DNA of 64,000 bases from Chitinophaga niabensis (GCF_900129465.1 NZ_FSRA01000001.1:3412482-3476481); one strand, 5' to 3'. Shown: positions 21,201 to 29,906, counted from the first letter of the stretch. Translations and numbers: made by a program. The notes: a model not told the origin generated them from the letters alone.

Positions 21201-21696
21201 CCTGTCTAACAACGGTTCTCCAAGAATGAACTATGGTGTTGGCTTCAGGCTGGAATGGAAAGGCATTGGATTAAATGCGCACTTTCAGGGTGTAGGTGCT
21301 TATGACAGGATGATCAGTACCCGTAATGGCGGTGGCGTGTTCCAGGTAGACAGGCCTTATTTCGAACTATGGGCCAATGATTACTGGACACCTGAAAACC
21401 CCAATGCTAAATATCCCCGGGTTTCCGGAGAGTTCCAGGTGGCAGATGTAGGTGGCGGAGCTTCTTCCTTCTGGCTGAGGAACGGTGCTTACTTACGTTT
21501 GAAGAACCTGGACCTTACCTATACGCTTCCTAAAAAATGGCTTAGCAGGATTGGTGTGAACAGTGTGCAGTTATTTACAAACGCTACTAATCTGTTTTAC
21601 ATATCAGCAATGAAAGAACATGATCCGGAACAACTTACACTGGATTCTTATCCACTGATGAAAACCTTTACCGGCGGGGCGTATATTAACTTCTAA
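18229..21696 (+). CDS. SusC-family TonB-dependent transporter with STN domain
   Basis: Outer-membrane importer of 1155 aa. The order is an export signal (about 1-45), an STN domain (about 47-115, FSLKLEQVDAAKVLLNIQQK onward), a carboxypeptidase-like domain (about 125-200), the VVVGYGTQRK box, a plug with RMRGS, and a C-terminal barrel ending NF. The STN domain couples it to the FecR/sigma pair upstream. The next gene is its SusD partner, three bases away. The two glycosidase-like genes downstream suggest an oligosaccharide cargo. Confidence 0.94.
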   Translation: MKKCRFKLQKISTQSVLKLLLIMKIAFLFIVIPFLHVSAMGYGQDKFSLKLEQVDAAKVLLNIQQKSDYRFFFLQDDIKKLGKIDINVTDATVQEILQKVLGNVLAYKILNRNLVVISPNAATLVDKIEVHGKILDETGTPLIGVTVKVKGQSIGVVTKTDGSFSLAVDDKAVLEISFMGFEPLQLPVNGKSELGNIVLKASTEGLNEVVVVGYGTQRKVNLTGAIGTVKTGEIGNIPASNLSNLLAGRAAGVTVVGSTGLAGASSSIRMRGSFAEPLYVINGIIKGKADFDALDANEVESINFLKDAASASVYGSKAGNGVVLVVTKKGLVQKPSFDYKGSYSFSNPTKPVQSFSATEELTFLNNMAVTQGQPKPYGQEIFDYFKDKSYAVNDYIWQDPTVQQHNLSVRGGTEAISYYLSLGYHDEKGSYKNLDFDRYNFRSDITARISKRLQASVNLSGNQRNYHRWYWPYDGAEDFNVGDFYRATFNWTRLYPFYVDAQGNPSTNTNDLPVVPGAWHPVELMINSGGYRDIKKRTLDGIVRLDLDLADIVDGLSTSFQAHYNGYDQNMKSFVVHNKAYIFQSGSPTNKFVPGPIDPTKINLHNLSATYPNIQQDVQFYNAYQINLNLKYEKTFGKHAVSALAVYEQGKDNGTYLTGRADQLLTTEIDQIYNASADAARRWFTGNEAASARASVIGRANYAYNDKYIAEFSFRYDGNYKFAPGKRWGFFPSVSAAWRISEENFLKANTPWLSNLKLRSSYGTAGNDEDINALPIGAFQWSQTYAKSTGYVFGTSLNDGLAPGVMPNPNITWSTSKMFDIGLEYGFLDNRLTGEIDFFTRKQSDILASRLGSTPSTLGASLPAVNYAARSWKGFEISVGWSDQIGELKYSLYGNIGYAKDKWDIIDEAAALRDGTYKNNWRSKLGLPENRVYGLISKGILRSQADVDKLPSGFTQYGRAPKPGYLLFEDIRGANYSEGPDGKIDDNDMTYLSNNGSPRMNYGVGFRLEWKGIGLNAHFQGVGAYDRMISTRNGGGVFQVDRPYFELWANDYWTPENPNAKYPRVSGEFQVADVGGGASSFWLRNGAYLRLKNLDLTYTLPKKWLSRIGVNSVQLFTNATNLFYISAMKEHDPEQLTLDSYPLMKTFTGGAYINF

Positions 21697-21699
21697 ACT

Positions 21700-23454
21700 A
21701 TGACGATAATGAAAACGATTCAATATATCAGTTACCTGTTTTTATTTATCCTGGTTTCCGCCTGCGGAAAAATAGTGGATAAAGTAGATAACCTGGGGAA
21801 CTATCCGGCGGCAGGAACTTTTGATGATCCGGCCACTTCCGGTGCTTTCCTGAGTAACCTATATGGCAGCACCCTCTCTTCAGGATGGCCTACCGGTATG
21901 GCAGGCAATGCAGATGAAGGTGGAGGCATCATCGGTGACGGATGGGTGACAACAGACAACGGCACTATGAAATTCTGGCCATATGCTACCATCAGGAAAA
22001 TCAATATCCTTTTGAAAGAATTACCGGCAGGAAAAGTGGTGGCAGAAGTAAAGAACCCAATGATAGGCCAGGCTAAATTCCTCAGAGCTTTCCTGTATTT
22101 CAAAATGGTATATTATCATGGCGGTGTACCCATTATTGAGGTACCACAGGAATTAACGGATGATCTGAAAGTACCGAGGAATTCCACCAGCCAGTGTTTT
22201 GACTTTATCCTGAAAGACCTGGATGAAGCCGCCGCTTTAGTGCCTAAGAAATACACCGGCAATGATCGTGGACGTATAGATCAGGCCATTGTATTAGCTT
22301 TCAAAGGAAGGGTACTGCTGTATAAAGCCTCTCCGCAGTTCAATCCTGCCAACCCATATGATAATGCTCATTGGGCAACAGCTTACACTGCCAACAAAGC
22401 AGCGAAAGATTTCCTGGATGCAAATGGCTATGGCCTACTGGAAGATTTCTCCAAAGTTTTTGAAACGAAAGGACATAAAGAAAATATCCTCTCCGTTATA
22501 TATGTGAATCCGGCCAAAACAAATGGCCGTGCAGAAGATGGTGTTCGTCCTCTATCAGAATCAAAAAACTCAACAGGACTTGATCAACCTACCTGGGGTA
22601 TGGCAGAGGCATTTCCTATGAAAGATGGTAAAAAACCCGGCGACCCTTCTTCCGCTTATGCGTATAACCCACAAACATTCTGGCTCAACAGGGACCCTCG
22701 TTTTGATGCTACCATGGTGTGGAATGGCAGTGTGTATGAATTAAGCGGCATCAAAGGCCGCCGTCAATACACCATGTCCGCCATCGCTAAATCAATGGAT
22801 GCCTTTGGTTTTATTATCCAGGGAGAAAACCATTACCGTACAGGTTTATATACACGTAAAGGCATTATGGAAGAGTTACCTTCCACACAGGTAACATTGA
22901 ATGATGTAGACTGGCCGGAGATCAGGTATGCAGAAGTTTTATTTAACTATGCAGAAACTGCCAACGAAACAGGCAAACCTGCCGAAGCGCTACAGGTGTT
23001 AAAAGACATCCGGAAACGCGCAGGTATTGAAGCAGGCGGTGATGGCATGTATGGCCTTAAAGCTGGCATGACACGTGTTGAATTACGCCAGGCTATCCTT
23101 GACGAAAAACGCGTGGAGTTTATGTTTGAAGGGCAACGCTTCTGGGACCTCCGCCGCCATCGCATGCTGAATGTATTAAATGGTATGCGTAAATACGGCG
23201 TGATGGCCACCAAAGTTAATGGACTCGCTTATGATCAGGTAACACCTACCGAGATTGGAAAAGCCAACAGGTTTGAGCTGCTGCCACAGGATTTCACCTA
23301 TGAAATAGTGGAACTGATCACCAATGGTCCTAAACAAATGGTGATGCCGGATAAGTATTACTTTTTCCCCATTCAGTTAAGCAATATCAATCAGAATCCG
23401 AACCTCAAGCAGAATAAAGACTGGGGTGGAGATTTTGATCCTACATTACACTAA
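21700..23454 (+). CDS. SusD-family nutrient-binding lipoprotein
   Basis: Surface glycan-binding lipoprotein of 584 aa paired with the SusC protein upstream. The lipobox is LVSAC (Cys about residue 22). The family C-terminal region is visible as DEKRVEFMFEGQRFWDLRRH. The start is ATG 21700, with an alternative ATG at 21709 that would give a shorter signal peptide. It is followed by a modest intrinsic terminator, after which the enzyme genes continue. Confidence 0.93.
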   Translation: MTIMKTIQYISYLFLFILVSACGKIVDKVDNLGNYPAAGTFDDPATSGAFLSNLYGSTLSSGWPTGMAGNADEGGGIIGDGWVTTDNGTMKFWPYATIRKINILLKELPAGKVVAEVKNPMIGQAKFLRAFLYFKMVYYHGGVPIIEVPQELTDDLKVPRNSTSQCFDFILKDLDEAAALVPKKYTGNDRGRIDQAIVLAFKGRVLLYKASPQFNPANPYDNAHWATAYTANKAAKDFLDANGYGLLEDFSKVFETKGHKENILSVIYVNPAKTNGRAEDGVRPLSESKNSTGLDQPTWGMAEAFPMKDGKKPGDPSSAYAYNPQTFWLNRDPRFDATMVWNGSVYELSGIKGRRQYTMSAIAKSMDAFGFIIQGENHYRTGLYTRKGIMEELPSTQVTLNDVDWPEIRYAEVLFNYAETANETGKPAEALQVLKDIRKRAGIEAGGDGMYGLKAGMTRVELRQAILDEKRVEFMFEGQRFWDLRRHRMLNVLNGMRKYGVMATKVNGLAYDQVTPTEIGKANRFELLPQDFTYEIVELITNGPKQMVMPDKYYFFPIQLSNINQNPNLKQNKDWGGDFDPTLH

Positions 23455-23465
23455 AACATCCACAG

Positions 23466-23493
23466 CCGGCCTGGTAATACCGGGCCGGTTTTA
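23466..23493 (+). terminator. Intrinsic terminator after SusD
   Basis: Ten-pair stem (CCGGCCTGGT against ACCGGGCCGG, one G-T pair, AAT loop) followed by TTTTATT. It lies between SusD and the glycosidase-like gene, so it may attenuate rather than fully stop transcription of the two enzyme genes. Confidence 0.7.
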
Positions 23494-23530
23494 TTAACCC
23501 GGGGTGCTACTCTTTTAAAAATTTAAACAG

Positions 23531-26347
23531 GTGAAAGGAAATTTGATCAGAACCACGTTAGCATTGCTGGTAACAGCATCTACAGTAAAGGCACAATCCA
23601 TCAGCGTAGCAGGGCTTCCGCTATACGATAAAGCAGCGCTGCAAAGTAAAGAAGACTGGCTCCTGGCTACTACTGCCCGCAAGTCCGCTATCTACAGAAC
23701 ACCGGAAGGATACATGGCCCTCAGCAACGGACTCATCACGCGCACATTTACATTGACGCCTAATGGTGCCACCATCGGCCTGGATAACCTGGTAACAAAT
23801 GAAGCACTGGTACGTGCCGTATCTCCGGAAGCCGTATTGTGGATCAACGGGCATGAGATAAAAGCCGGAGGTTTAACCGGCCAGCCGATCGGGAATTACC
23901 TGTTACCGAAGTGGGTCCCAGACATGAAGGCGGACCCATTAAGTCTTAAACTCAGATCCTACACCACAGCACCTATCAAAGCCAGGTTTGAATGGAACCG
24001 CCGTACGGCATGGTCTCCCCAGCAATTGCCCTGGCCGCCAAAAGGCATGGAAGTGACCTTCACTTACCAGGCAGATGCCACTATCATGAGCAGCCTGTCG
24101 TCAGACATCAGCAGGAAAGTATTGTTCACTGATAATTTCCTGAGCCTTTCGCCCAAATGGGATATCATCAAAGGTGCTGCCTCACAGCATGCTTCATTCC
24201 AAAATGAAGGAAAAGCAGGAGAAATGCAAACAGCTGCCAACTCCGTATTGTTTGCTGAACAGCCTTTATCTCCTGAAACAAAAGTGATCATCTGCAAACT
24301 GAACAGTGGAACAGATGAAAGTAACGGATATGGTGCAGGTATTGCCTTGCAATTCCCTGATGGAAAATCTTCCAAATTCCACCTGGCTCCCGGAGCAAAA
24401 CGCTTCCGCGTTTTTCACGATAGCAAGAGCGCTAATTTCGAAGGATATGACCCGGGAAAATCCTATTTCCTGCGGATCCTGTTCCTTCCGGGAAGAATGG
24501 CCTGCAGCGTTTCCGAAGATGGCAAAACATATACTACGCTAACAGAATTACCTGTAACAAGCCAACCTACACATGTAAGGATAGGTAAAACAGATCCGCA
24601 GGGTGGCAGATCAGAACGCGGGGAAGCTGGTACAAAAGGCCGCAGTAAAATAGAAGCGGTATTGATATTAGGTGCCCCTGAAGCAGTGCAGCAGGACTTG
24701 CAGTTCCTTTCCGGATTAACCGTAAAAGTACACTACGAAATATACGATGGCATTCCGCTGCTCAGCAAATGGGTAAGCGTAACCAATAATAGCAAAGAAC
24801 AGATCATCATCAATAATATTAAAAGCGAACAACTGGCAGTAACGGAAGCGGAAAGCGCTGTAGAACATAAACAACGCTGGGAAATGCCGCCGATCCTGGC
24901 GGAAAGTGATTTCGCCTTCGGCTCCATGTCCAGCAATGCCGCACAGAATGCCTGTGTAGATTGGCAGACAGATCCCTCCTATACCACACAGGTGAACTAC
25001 AATTTAAAAACACCTACTGTATTGGTATGCATGCCTAAAACAGGCATGGGTCAGGAAGTAGCCACAGGTGCATCAACAGAAAGCGCACGCATCTGGGAAT
25101 TGATCTTTGATAGTTACGACAGGGAAAGAAGGGGTTTAAGCCAGAAAAAACTATACCGTACCATTGCACCTTGGGTAACAGAAAATCCCATCATCATGCA
25201 CGTAAGCAGTGCAGCAGACGAACCGGTAAAAAGCGCTATCGACCAATCTGCGGAAGTAGGTTTTGAAATGGTGATCATGACCTTTGGCAGTGGTTTTAAT
25301 ATTGAAGATACTACGCAGCAGAACCTGCAGCGCATGAAACAGCTGAAGCAATACGCTGCATCAAAAGGAGTGGCATTGGGTGGATATTCCCTGCTGGCCA
25401 GCCGTTCCATCAATAAAGAAAATGATGTGGTAATGCCGGAAGGGATGAAGCCTGCATTCGGTAATTCTCCCTGCCTGCAAAGTGAATGGGCGCAGAGTTA
25501 TTTCAGGAAGCTCTACAACTTCTATGAAAAAACCGGGCAGGACCTGTTGGAACACGATGGTTCCTATCCCGGCGATGTTTGTGCATCCACTACACATCCG
25601 GGGCACAGGGACCTGGAAGATTCCCGTTGGAAGCAGTACAAAACCATTCAGCAATTCTATCAGTGGTGCAGGGGAAAAGGTATCTACCTCAATATACCCG
25701 ACTGGTATTTTCTAAGTGGCGGCACTAAAGTGGCAATGGGTTACAGGGAAACCAACTGGTCCCTCCCAAGAGAACAGCAGGAAATAATTGAACGCCAGAA
25801 TATTTATGACGGCACCTGGGAAAAAACACCTTCCATGGGCTGGATGTTTGTACCATTGGTACAATATCATGGCGGTGGGGCTGCAGCTACAATTGAACCA
25901 TTAAAGGAACATCTCCCCCATTATGAACAGCGGCTTGCTAACCTGTTCGGCGCCGGCGTACAAGCCTGTTATCGTGGCCCACGTTTATATGATGCCCCTG
26001 AAACAAAAGTACTGGTAAAGAAATGGGTAGACTTCTATAAGAAGTACCGCCGTGTACTGGACGGGGATCTCATTCACCTCCGCCGGCCGGATGGCAGGGA
26101 TTATGATGGCATACTGCACGTAGATCCGCAAGGGAAAGACAAGGGCCTTATCATGCTCTACAATCCTCTAACGGAACCGATCACAAGGAACATAGAGGTT
26201 GATCTTTATTATACGGGCTTAAAGAACCAGGCCAGTATCATGGGGGAAAATGGTGCCGCTAAAAAAGTAACGTTAAAAGGAACAAAGCTCAATTTACAAG
26301 TGACCATTCCTGCTAACAGTCAGCAATGGTTTGTGCTAAGACAATAA
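23531..26347 (+). CDS. Putative secreted glycoside hydrolase, alpha-galactosidase-like, with inserted beta-sandwich
   Basis: Predicted exported enzyme of 938 aa beginning at a GTG, with a signal peptide ending near VKAQS. From the sequence it has an N-terminal beta-rich region (about 25-190), an inserted jelly-roll-like segment (about 196-385, starting LFTDNFLSLSPKW), then what looks like a TIM barrel from about 560. LLEHDGSYPGD and YLNIPDWYFLSGG are candidate active-site strands, and the C-terminus is a beta domain. The layout resembles clan GH-D (GH27/GH36) enzymes, but I cannot assign a family with certainty. Context inside a SusC/SusD locus supports a role in glycan breakdown. Confidence 0.7.
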   Translation: MKGNLIRTTLALLVTASTVKAQSISVAGLPLYDKAALQSKEDWLLATTARKSAIYRTPEGYMALSNGLITRTFTLTPNGATIGLDNLVTNEALVRAVSPEAVLWINGHEIKAGGLTGQPIGNYLLPKWVPDMKADPLSLKLRSYTTAPIKARFEWNRRTAWSPQQLPWPPKGMEVTFTYQADATIMSSLSSDISRKVLFTDNFLSLSPKWDIIKGAASQHASFQNEGKAGEMQTAANSVLFAEQPLSPETKVIICKLNSGTDESNGYGAGIALQFPDGKSSKFHLAPGAKRFRVFHDSKSANFEGYDPGKSYFLRILFLPGRMACSVSEDGKTYTTLTELPVTSQPTHVRIGKTDPQGGRSERGEAGTKGRSKIEAVLILGAPEAVQQDLQFLSGLTVKVHYEIYDGIPLLSKWVSVTNNSKEQIIINNIKSEQLAVTEAESAVEHKQRWEMPPILAESDFAFGSMSSNAAQNACVDWQTDPSYTTQVNYNLKTPTVLVCMPKTGMGQEVATGASTESARIWELIFDSYDRERRGLSQKKLYRTIAPWVTENPIIMHVSSAADEPVKSAIDQSAEVGFEMVIMTFGSGFNIEDTTQQNLQRMKQLKQYAASKGVALGGYSLLASRSINKENDVVMPEGMKPAFGNSPCLQSEWAQSYFRKLYNFYEKTGQDLLEHDGSYPGDVCASTTHPGHRDLEDSRWKQYKTIQQFYQWCRGKGIYLNIPDWYFLSGGTKVAMGYRETNWSLPREQQEIIERQNIYDGTWEKTPSMGWMFVPLVQYHGGGAAATIEPLKEHLPHYEQRLANLFGAGVQACYRGPRLYDAPETKVLVKKWVDFYKKYRRVLDGDLIHLRRPDGRDYDGILHVDPQGKDKGLIMLYNPLTEPITRNIEVDLYYTGLKNQASIMGENGAAKKVTLKGTKLNLQVTIPANSQQWFVLRQ

Positions 26348-26357
26348 ATTTAATGAT

Positions 26358-27347
26358 ATGCTAAGAATAATATTATTGTTCCTGCTCATTAGTACGCAGG
26401 GATATGCACAGCTATCTGAAAGCCGCATTCCTCAGGAAAGGGAAGGCCATACAGATTGGTTCAAAAAAGCAGGCTGGGGTGTTTTTGTGCATTACCTCTA
26501 CAAAGTACAATGTGCAGGGCAACGCATTACCACAATGGATGGAGACAGCACGGACTGGAATAAATGTGTGAATGAATTTGATACGGAGAAATTTGCAGAA
26601 CAGATAAGGTCTACCGGCGCGGCGTATGTTATATTCACTATGCAGCAACGCACCCGGCACCTGGTAGCACCCAATAAAACCTACGATAAAATAACCGGCT
26701 ATAAGCCTGGCGAAGCCTGTTCTAAAAGAGACCTGGTAGAAGACCTTTATACCTCTCTCAGCAAACGTGGCATTAAGCTGATGCTTTATTGGACAGGCGA
26801 TGGTCCGCGTGATGACGAGAAAGCGGCTAAGGCCATGGGATATACAGAAAAGGTTTCTGAAAAATATGTACAGCATTGGGCAGATGTGGTAGCGGAATAC
26901 GGGGAAAGGTATAAGGACAAAGTAGCTGGCTGGTGGGTAGACGGCTGTTATGATTACATCGGGTACAATAAAGAAAAATGGGCTATCATGGCCAAAGCGC
27001 TGCGTGCAGGAAACAGCAAAAGGATCATTGCGCTGAACAATCCTAAAATGACGTCCTCCAATTCATCCACACCGGATGATGATTATACAACAGGAGAACA
27101 GAATAAATTTGGGGAAATACCTTTATCCCGCTGGCGGGATGGTGTGCAATGGCATATCCTGTCTTACCTGGGAAATGACTGGTGTTCACCGGGTCTGCGT
27201 TACAATCCGGGATTTATGGCAGATTACATCCGTAAATGCAACCTGGCAGGTGGTGTGGTTACCATGGATGTTTGTTTGTTCAGAGATGGCACTATTGAAA
27301 CCTCTCATTTAGAGACCCTTAGAGGAATTAAAAGACGGTTGAAGTAA
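26358..27347 (+). CDS. Secreted alpha-L-fucosidase-like (GH29-related) protein
   Basis: Exported 329-aa protein with a signal peptide ending at GYAQ. It shows the GH29-like opening HTDWFKKAGWGVFVHYL, a RDLVEDLYTSLSKRGIKLMLYWTG strand and helix, and GWWVDGCYDY, where the Asp sits at the place of the GH29 nucleophile in WWxDG. The usual His-His motif of GH29 after the second strand is replaced by TMQQRTRHLVAPN, and the C-terminal beta domain is absent, so activity may differ. It lies ten bases after the previous enzyme gene and is probably co-transcribed with it. Confidence 0.72.
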   Translation: MLRIILLFLLISTQGYAQLSESRIPQEREGHTDWFKKAGWGVFVHYLYKVQCAGQRITTMDGDSTDWNKCVNEFDTEKFAEQIRSTGAAYVIFTMQQRTRHLVAPNKTYDKITGYKPGEACSKRDLVEDLYTSLSKRGIKLMLYWTGDGPRDDEKAAKAMGYTEKVSEKYVQHWADVVAEYGERYKDKVAGWWVDGCYDYIGYNKEKWAIMAKALRAGNSKRIIALNNPKMTSSNSSTPDDDYTTGEQNKFGEIPLSRWRDGVQWHILSYLGNDWCSPGLRYNPGFMADYIRKCNLAGGVVTMDVCLFRDGTIETSHLETLRGIKRRLK

Positions 27348-27355
27348 AAACAACG

Positions 27356-27390
27356 AGGCCCTTTAACTTTAAATTAAAGGGCCTTTTATT
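27356..27390. terminator. Terminator at the end of the polysaccharide utilisation locus
   Basis: Eleven-pair stem AGGCCCTTTAA/TTAAAGGGCCT with a CTTTAAA loop, then a T-rich run. It sits between convergent genes and immediately abuts the esterase stop codon. Confidence 0.8.
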
Positions 27391-28164
27391 TTATTTCCTT
27401 TTATTTGAAAACAACCACGCTAAGAGGTCCGGTTCCGCGAAAGCATTATCCCAGCTGTTATGTCCTATGCCTGGATACTCTGTATACTTTACACTGGCAC
27501 CTGCTACTCTTAAACTGTCGTGATAACTACGGGAGAACTTCACGGGTACTACATTATCGTCCGCCCCATGAAAGATCCATAATGCGGTACTATGTGCAAA
27601 CCTGGGTGCGTATGATTCGTTACCTGCTCCGCAGATCGGGAATGCTGCTGCAAAACGCGTTGGATAACGGGCCAGTATATCAAATGTACCCATGCCTCCC
27701 ATAGATAGTCCGCCCACATACAAACGCCGGTAATCCACACTACCGGAGGCCAGCAGGCTATCCAGCAACTGATGCAGCAAACCGCTGGGTATAGTAGGTT
27801 TGATATCCGCATTAAATTTCACGCCGGCCCAGCCAACACTGTCTTTATTAAATTCCATCACTGCCCAGCTGGTATTCTTTGCACATTGTGGAAAGATCAC
27901 GATGGCCGGATACGCTTTACGCAGGGAATCGTTGAGGAACAATTTACTACCGTGTTTAAGCTGGGAAATATTATCATTCCCTCTTTCGCCGGCTCCATGC
28001 ATTACAACGATCAGCGGATATTCAGTACCGGGTTTATAATCCTTCGGCAACAATAGCCGGTAAGGTAAAGTATCGTTGCCGCGTATAAACGTATGGGCTT
28101 TAAAATCCTGTCCGTATCCTGCAATGGATAAAGTGTATAAAAGGAAAAAGAGCGCGTATTTCAT
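27391..28164 (-). CDS. Secreted esterase of the PHB-depolymerase/phospholipase-carboxylesterase type
   Basis: Alpha/beta hydrolase of 257 aa with a signal peptide (ending about GYGQ). Motifs are the oxyanion region VVMHGAGERGND, nucleophile elbow GLSMGGMG, acid FHGADDNVVPV, and His in GIGHNSWDNAF. Proteins like this in Bacteroidota often remove ester groups from polysaccharides or lipids; the substrate here is unknown. It is the second gene of a two-gene minus-strand unit (9 bases after its neighbour) and converges on the utilisation locus. Confidence 0.85.
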   Translation of the reverse strand: MKYALFFLLYTLSIAGYGQDFKAHTFIRGNDTLPYRLLLPKDYKPGTEYPLIVVMHGAGERGNDNISQLKHGSKLFLNDSLRKAYPAIVIFPQCAKNTSWAVMEFNKDSVGWAGVKFNADIKPTIPSGLLHQLLDSLLASGSVDYRRLYVGGLSMGGMGTFDILARYPTRFAAAFPICGAGNESYAPRFAHSTALWIFHGADDNVVPVKFSRSYHDSLRVAGASVKYTEYPGIGHNSWDNAFAEPDLLAWLFSNKRK

Positions 28165-28173
28165 GCTATTAAA

Positions 28174-28965
28174 TTACGGATTATGAGCTAGTGATTTGTC
28201 TGCGTGCCGCCAATAATATCCTTTTTCCTGGCTGAAGGCCAGCAGGCTGGTACTTCCTCTTGTATCGATATGTATTTCGGAAAAGCTGCGTTGATATTGC
28301 AAGGCAAAATAAATAGCACCCTGCGTGGGTTCATCTGCATCTTCATAGTTTAGCCGCACCTCCCGCGTTTTCCCTATTTTGAAGCCTTTGAAATGGCCTT
28401 TATAATATTCCTCCCGCTCCAGGACCTTAGTACCGCTTTCGTCAAAGTGATAATAGAACTCTCCGCCGTACATGGCCACATCGCTGGGTTGCAGAGCAGG
28501 CATCAGCCAGACGGTGATCGTTTTATCCTGGTGGTACTGGATGAACTTATTCATCTTTACATATGATCTGCCTAATATCACACCTGCTTCCCGGTAGGCT
28601 ACATTGATAGCTTTTGAAACCGCTGTGAGCATTACGGCATCTATTGAATCAGGTACCAGGTCTATGGTATCGTTTGTATTCAGGCGGTAATGCAGCACCT
28701 GGTCGTATTTACCATCTTTGAACTTTCCGTATACGCCATTCCACAGACTGTCTGTTCCTTTGTAACAGAACCATTCCCTGCCGATGCGGGCCAGTTCTTC
28801 GTAAGTGGCTTCGGTGACCAGTTCGGACATGCGCCAGGCCACACTGTCGTATTCCCGCATCCACTGTGCGGTTTCCAGTTTTTCGGAAAAAGATCTCGTA
28901 TTATTCTTCTGGGCCTGAACGGTTTGCGTGAATAGCAACACCGCCAGCAGTAGCCAGGATTTCAT
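28174..28965 (-). CDS. Secreted protein of unknown function
   Basis: I do not recognise this 263-aa protein. It has a clear signal peptide (MKSWLLLAVLLFTQTVQAQ), no membrane helix after it, and a mixed alpha/beta composition rich in charged and aromatic residues, for example GEFYYHFDESGTKVLEREEYYKGHF. It is upstream of the esterase with a 9-base gap, so the two are probably one transcript. It probably acts in the periplasm or outside the cell. Confidence 0.8.
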   Translation of the reverse strand: MKSWLLLAVLLFTQTVQAQKNNTRSFSEKLETAQWMREYDSVAWRMSELVTEATYEELARIGREWFCYKGTDSLWNGVYGKFKDGKYDQVLHYRLNTNDTIDLVPDSIDAVMLTAVSKAINVAYREAGVILGRSYVKMNKFIQYHQDKTITVWLMPALQPSDVAMYGGEFYYHFDESGTKVLEREEYYKGHFKGFKIGKTREVRLNYEDADEPTQGAIYFALQYQRSFSEIHIDTRGSTSLLAFSQEKGYYWRHADKSLAHNP

Positions 28966-29140
28966 AGGGATATAGGTTTTTCTGTAATAAATATATGCAA
29001 TTTTATTAATTCGTGTATCCTATTCTCTCAGTTCGGGCATTCAATTCCACAACCTTACCCCATAAATAGCTGTTTAATAAGCATTTAGTGCAATGGCACA
29101 ATCTTTTCAATACTATCCATGAACTGAAAAACCTTAACAA

Positions 29141-29770
29141 ATGAAACAGATAAAACAACTGGCAGCATTCTTTTTACCTTTAGCAATTGGTGGTATGCTG
29201 GCCTGTAACAGTGGCACCAACAGAACAACCACGGATGATACTTCTACAGTAGGAAACCAGGATATTACAGCAGTAGATACGGGTATGACGAAGGGTATGG
29301 CCCAGGACGTAAACAAAGATAAATTCTCTGATGATTCATTACGCGATGATGCAAGCTTTGTAACAAAGGCAGCAGAGGATGGTATGTATGAAGTAAAACT
29401 AACTACCGATGCACAGGCTAAAACAGCCAATGCAGGTGTAAAGAAACTGGCAGCTCATATGCAGAAAGCACATGAGAAAGCGAACAAAGAACTGGCAGGG
29501 TTAGCCGCTACAAAGAGCATTACTGTTCCTACTGTTTTACCACAAGGGAAAACAGATGATATCAACAGGTTGTTGGAGAAAAGTGGTAATGATTTCGACA
29601 AAGCTTTTGTAGAAGAACTGGCAGATAAACATGAAAAGGCTATCAGGTTGTTTGAAGATGCATCGAAAGACGCTAAAGATCCGGAATTAAAGGCATGGTT
29701 TGCCAAGACATTACCTGAATTGAGGAATCACCTTGAGATGGTGAAGAAGGAACAAATCAAGTTGAAATAA
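29141..29770 (+). CDS. DUF4142 lipoprotein
   Basis: Lipoprotein of 209 aa. A lipobox (IGGMLAC, Cys about residue 22) is followed by a Thr/Asp-rich linker, then a helical DUF4142 domain (about 65-205) resembling ferritin-like bundles: FVTKAAEDGMYEV, LAAHMQKAHEKANKELAGLA, KAFVEELADKHEKAIRLFEDA. The domain is common in Bacteroidota and its role is not established. The stop codon is only eight bases before a TPP riboswitch aptamer on the same strand, so the aptamer probably forms its 3' UTR. Confidence 0.88.
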   Translation: MKQIKQLAAFFLPLAIGGMLACNSGTNRTTTDDTSTVGNQDITAVDTGMTKGMAQDVNKDKFSDDSLRDDASFVTKAAEDGMYEVKLTTDAQAKTANAGVKKLAAHMQKAHEKANKELAGLAATKSITVPTVLPQGKTDDINRLLEKSGNDFDKAFVEELADKHEKAIRLFEDASKDAKDPELKAWFAKTLPELRNHLEMVKKEQIKLK

Positions 29771-29778
29771 CTACGCAG

Positions 29779-29861
29779 CTTCTTATTAGAGGGTGGCCTC
29801 AAAGCCTGAGATTACACCTTTTGTACCTGCTCTGGGTAATGCCAGCGAAGGAATTGAGAAG
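29779..29861 (+). promoter_or_regulatory. TPP riboswitch (THI element), without a downstream gene
   Basis: Matches the thiamine pyrophosphate aptamer. CTGAGA is at 29806-29811, and ACCTG...CTGGGTAATGCCAGCGAAGG spans 29825-29851, with the CTGG/CCAG helix intact. P2 is AGGGTG/CACCTT (29790-29795 with 29815-29820). P1 is CTTCTTA/TGAGAAG (29779-29785 with 29855-29861). An intrinsic terminator follows at 29876. No same-strand coding region follows before 31607; the next gene is convergent. No TAnnTTTG promoter is visible between the DUF4142 gene and the aptamer. Confidence 0.92.
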
Positions 29862-29875
29862 TATGGCGTATGAAG

Positions 29876-29904
29876 CTCCGGTTCTTTGGAACCGGAGTTT
29901 TTTT
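29876..29904 (+). terminator. Intrinsic terminator, expression platform of the TPP riboswitch
   Basis: Perfect nine-pair stem CTCCGGTTC/GAACCGGAG with a TTTG loop and seven T residues. It starts 14 bases after aptamer helix P1. GAAGCT at 29872-29877 can pair with AGCTTC at 29777-29782, an alternative that competes with P1 but removes only the first two stem pairs, so the switching mechanism is not clear from sequence. Confidence 0.88.
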
Positions 29905-29906
29905 AT

